A stretch of 16,042 nucleotides of DNA from an uncultured Clostridia bacterium. GTDB taxonomy: Bacteria > Bacillota_A > Clostridia > Oscillospirales > Oscillospiraceae. The stretch is from contig CASEPH010000335.1 of assembly GCA_949289625.1 (NCBI GenBank), positions 1 to 16,042 of the forward strand, given 5' to 3'. The notes below the pieces were generated by a model. That model was not told the origin of the DNA, did no database searches, and worked only from the letters and a program-made list of their open reading frames with translations. Positions within the stretch are counted from its first letter, which is position 1, and every line of letters begins with the position of its first letter. Shown here in pieces: positions 15,077 to 16,042 of the stretch. The position numbers were made by a program, and so were the translations under genes.

Positions 15077-15083
15077 GGTATCA
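15077..15083. promoter_or_regulatory. Third copy of the GGTATCA half-site, between RBS and start of atoD
   Basis: GGTATCA on the plus strand (TGATACC on the coding strand) sits between the AAAGGA and the ATG of atoD. It repeats the half-sites of the palindrome at 15120-15142. The distance from the start of this copy to the start of the first palindrome arm is 43 bases, close to four helical turns. It could be an auxiliary operator or a chance match. Confidence 0.35.
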
Positions 15084-15100
15084 TTCCTTTCCATGTTTTT

Positions 15101-15115
15101 AGGCGCAAAGCGCCT
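15101..15115 (-). promoter_or_regulatory. Small hairpin in the atoDA leader
   Basis: AGGCGC (15101-15106) and GCGCCT (15110-15115) form a perfect 6-base-pair stem with a 3-base loop. It lies in the predicted 5' untranslated region of atoDA. It is followed by AAAAA on the coding strand, not T, so it is not a terminator there. It may stabilise the mRNA. Confidence 0.4.
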
Positions 15116-15119
15116 CTAT

Positions 15120-15142
15120 GGTATCACAATCATTATGATACC
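15120..15142. promoter_or_regulatory. Candidate operator palindrome over the atoDA -10 and start point
   Basis: GGTATCA (15120-15126) and TGATACC (15136-15142) are perfect inverted arms around a 9-base centre. The right arm contains most of the -10 box, and the centre covers the predicted transcription start. That position is typical of a repressor site. I do not recognise the motif and no regulator gene is in the window. Confidence 0.5.
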
Positions 15143-15163
15143 GATATTTTTTCGGAATGTCAA
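15135..15163 (-). promoter_or_regulatory. SigmaA-type promoter of atoDA
   Basis: On the minus strand a perfect TTGACA (15158-15163) is followed after 17 bases by TATCAT (15135-15140), a 5-of-6 match. Transcription would begin near 15128, giving a leader of about 50 bases. The spacer also holds a small CCGA/TCGG inverted repeat (15141-15155). The promoter separates atoDA from the upstream CoA-transferase gene. Confidence 0.85.
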
Positions 15164-15202
15164 GCATTTCACGGCTCAACCGCAAACACTTTGTAATTCC
15201 GT

Positions 15203-15225
15203 AAAAAACCACAAGGATCGCCCTT
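15203..15225 (-). terminator. Weak terminator-like element after the edge CoA-transferase
   Basis: On the minus strand a 4-base-pair stem (AAGG/CCTT, 15213-15216 and 15222-15225) is followed by GTGG and six T (15208 down to 15203). The stem is too short and too far from the T run to be convincing. No other terminator is visible between the stop at 15260 and the atoDA promoter. Confidence 0.25.
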
Positions 15226-15259
15226 CCCTGTCATGGGATTTCTAGGCGTTTTGTATGGC

Positions 15260-16042
15260 CTACACGATGATAAATTGTTCCTTTGCATATCTACGGAGCT
15301 CTTCCCGCACGTCTGGGTGGGCAATGGAGATGAGCTGCAGGGCCCTTTCCTTGACGCTTCTACCCCGAAGATGGGCGATGCCATACTCCGTCACCACATA
15401 GTCCACATAGTTTCTAGGGATAGATACGGCCGCACCGGGCTTCAGCTGGGCAGAGATTTTGGAAATTCCCTTTTTGGTTGCTGCCTGGAAAGCCAGGATG
15501 CCACGTCCGCCCTTGGAGTGCAGCGCGCCAAAGGCAAAGCAGAACGCCCCACCGGTACCGGAAAACTGCGTAGGTCCAATGGATTCCGAGCACACCTGTC
15601 CGGTAATGTCCATCTCGATAATGGTATTGATAGACACCATATTATCATTCTTAGAGATCTCCGCGGGATTCACCGCCACCCGGGTGGGACACAGCCGCAC
15701 CGACGGATCGGTAGCAAGGGTGTCATATAGGTCCAGATCTCCTCCGGCAAAGCAGCCGATATGCAAGCCCCGATTGTAGTTTTTCCGCTGGCCGGTGATA
15801 ACGCCCTTTCGGATCATTTCCCCCATAATGGAGGTAAACATCTCCGTGTGGAGCCCCAGATCCTTCTTGTCCATCAGATGATGCCCAACAGCATTTGGCA
15901 TACTGCCGATGCCCAACTGGATGGTATCGCCGTCGTGGACCAGCTCCGCCACGTTCTCGCCGATCTTTTCTTCAATCTCCGTGGTTTCCGCATCCGGTAC
16001 CGTCAGGGGCGGATAGTCCACCTCCATCAGTACCGTCACATC
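15260..16042 (-). CDS. Acetyl-CoA hydrolase/transferase family CoA-transferase, C-terminal part, cut by window edge
   Basis: About 260 codons are visible, and the N-terminal part lies beyond the right edge. The in-frame GTG at 16039 is an internal Val codon, since the preceding codon is open and the family is usually about 430-450 residues. Motifs: DGDTIQLGIGSMPNAV (36-51 of the fragment), LGLHTEMF (61-68), GTGGAFCFAFGALHSKGG (161-178), YVVTEYGIAHLRGRS (214-228) and the end IAHPDVREEL. The Glu in HTEM probably corresponds to the catalytic Glu of this family, from memory. This is the group of butyryl-CoA:acetate and 4-hydroxybutyrate CoA-transferases; the region between GTGG and YVVTEYG looks more like the 4-hydroxybutyrate type, but I cannot decide. 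It exchanges CoA between an acyl-CoA and acetate. It is a single-chain enzyme, unlike AtoDA next to it. Confidence 0.85.
   Translation of the reverse strand, partial: DVTVLMEVDYPPLTVPDAETTEIEEKIGENVAELVHDGDTIQLGIGSMPNAVGHHLMDKKDLGLHTEMFTSIMGEMIRKGVITGQRKNYNRGLHIGCFAGGDLDLYDTLATDPSVRLCPTRVAVNPAEISKNDNMVSINTIIEMDITGQVCSESIGPTQFSGTGGAFCFAFGALHSKGGRGILAFQAATKKGISKISAQLKPGAAVSIPRNYVDYVVTEYGIAHLRGRSVKERALQLISIAHPDVREELRRYAKEQFIIV

Noticed and set aside
13661..15102. Two plus-strand open frames (229 and 270 codons) opposite atoA and atoD
   Set aside because: They mirror the two CoA-transferase subunits, which have strong motifs, perfect ribosome binding sites and a promoter on the minus strand.
16037..16039. 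GTG as the start of the CoA-transferase at the right edge
   Set aside because: The frame continues upstream to the window edge, and the family has about 170-190 more residues before this point, so it is an internal codon.
1..16042. tRNA, rRNA, riboswitch, CRISPR array, insertion sequence or phage genes
   Set aside because: I looked on both strands, and gaps between genes are short (all under 300 bases). I found no cloverleaf, regularly spaced repeats, transposase or integrase motif. No gap shows a riboswitch I recognise; a covariance-model search would settle small RNAs.

Overview
The window reads as chromosomal DNA of a fairly GC-rich anaerobic member of the Clostridia. Oscillospiraceae or Ruminococcaceae-type gut bacteria are my best guess. 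The grounds are a bifunctional Rel protein next to recJ and dtd, an MBL-fold/HemZ pair, a SpoVB/YabM-type flippase followed by mazG and hup, AGGAGG-type ribosome binding sites, and CoA-transferases of the kind used in butyrate and short-chain fatty acid metabolism. I see no tRNA, rRNA, CRISPR array, insertion sequence, prophage or plasmid gene.

Layout. (1) From the left edge to 587, minus strand: the N-terminal part of a secreted protein with a signal peptide, a Gly/Pro-rich low-complexity linker and the start of a BspA-type (LRR_5) leucine-rich repeat region. (2) 588-854: a divergent intergenic region with a strong extended -10 promoter for recJ and an inverted repeat. (3) 855-12500, plus strand: a long, tightly packed series recJ, rel, dtd, MBL-fold hydrolase, hemZ, nucleoside kinase, punA, mtaD and a SpoVB-like flippase. 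Many joints overlap by 1-8 bases (TAATG, TGATG, ATGA), which suggests translational coupling; a further promoter probably lies at the end of dtd. (4) 12591-13612, plus strand: mazG and hup after an AT-rich 90-base gap, closed by a clear intrinsic terminator. (5) 13667-15075, minus strand: the two subunits of a 3-oxoacid (acetoacetate-type) CoA-transferase, convergent with hup, with a near-consensus promoter overlapped by a palindrome. (6) 15260 to the right edge, minus strand: the C-terminal 260 codons or so of a second, unrelated-fold-class CoA-transferase (acetyl-CoA hydrolase/transferase family).

How the genes fit together. The plus-strand block is mostly housekeeping with a nucleotide theme. 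RecJ degrades single-stranded DNA. Rel makes and breaks (p)ppGpp. Dtd clears D-aminoacyl-tRNA. The nucleoside kinase, PunA and MtaD salvage nucleosides, and PunA plus MtaD could form a deamination-first route for methylthioadenosine. MazG cleans up NTPs and HU packs DNA. The minus-strand block is fermentative acyl-CoA metabolism, with two different CoA-transferase systems side by side.

I found no convincing evidence of a wholly new system. The best leads are the triple half-site arrangement around the atoDA promoter, the degenerate second catalytic motif of MazG, the punA-mtaD pairing, the break in the usual hup neighbourhood, and the unusual linker of the secreted LRR protein.
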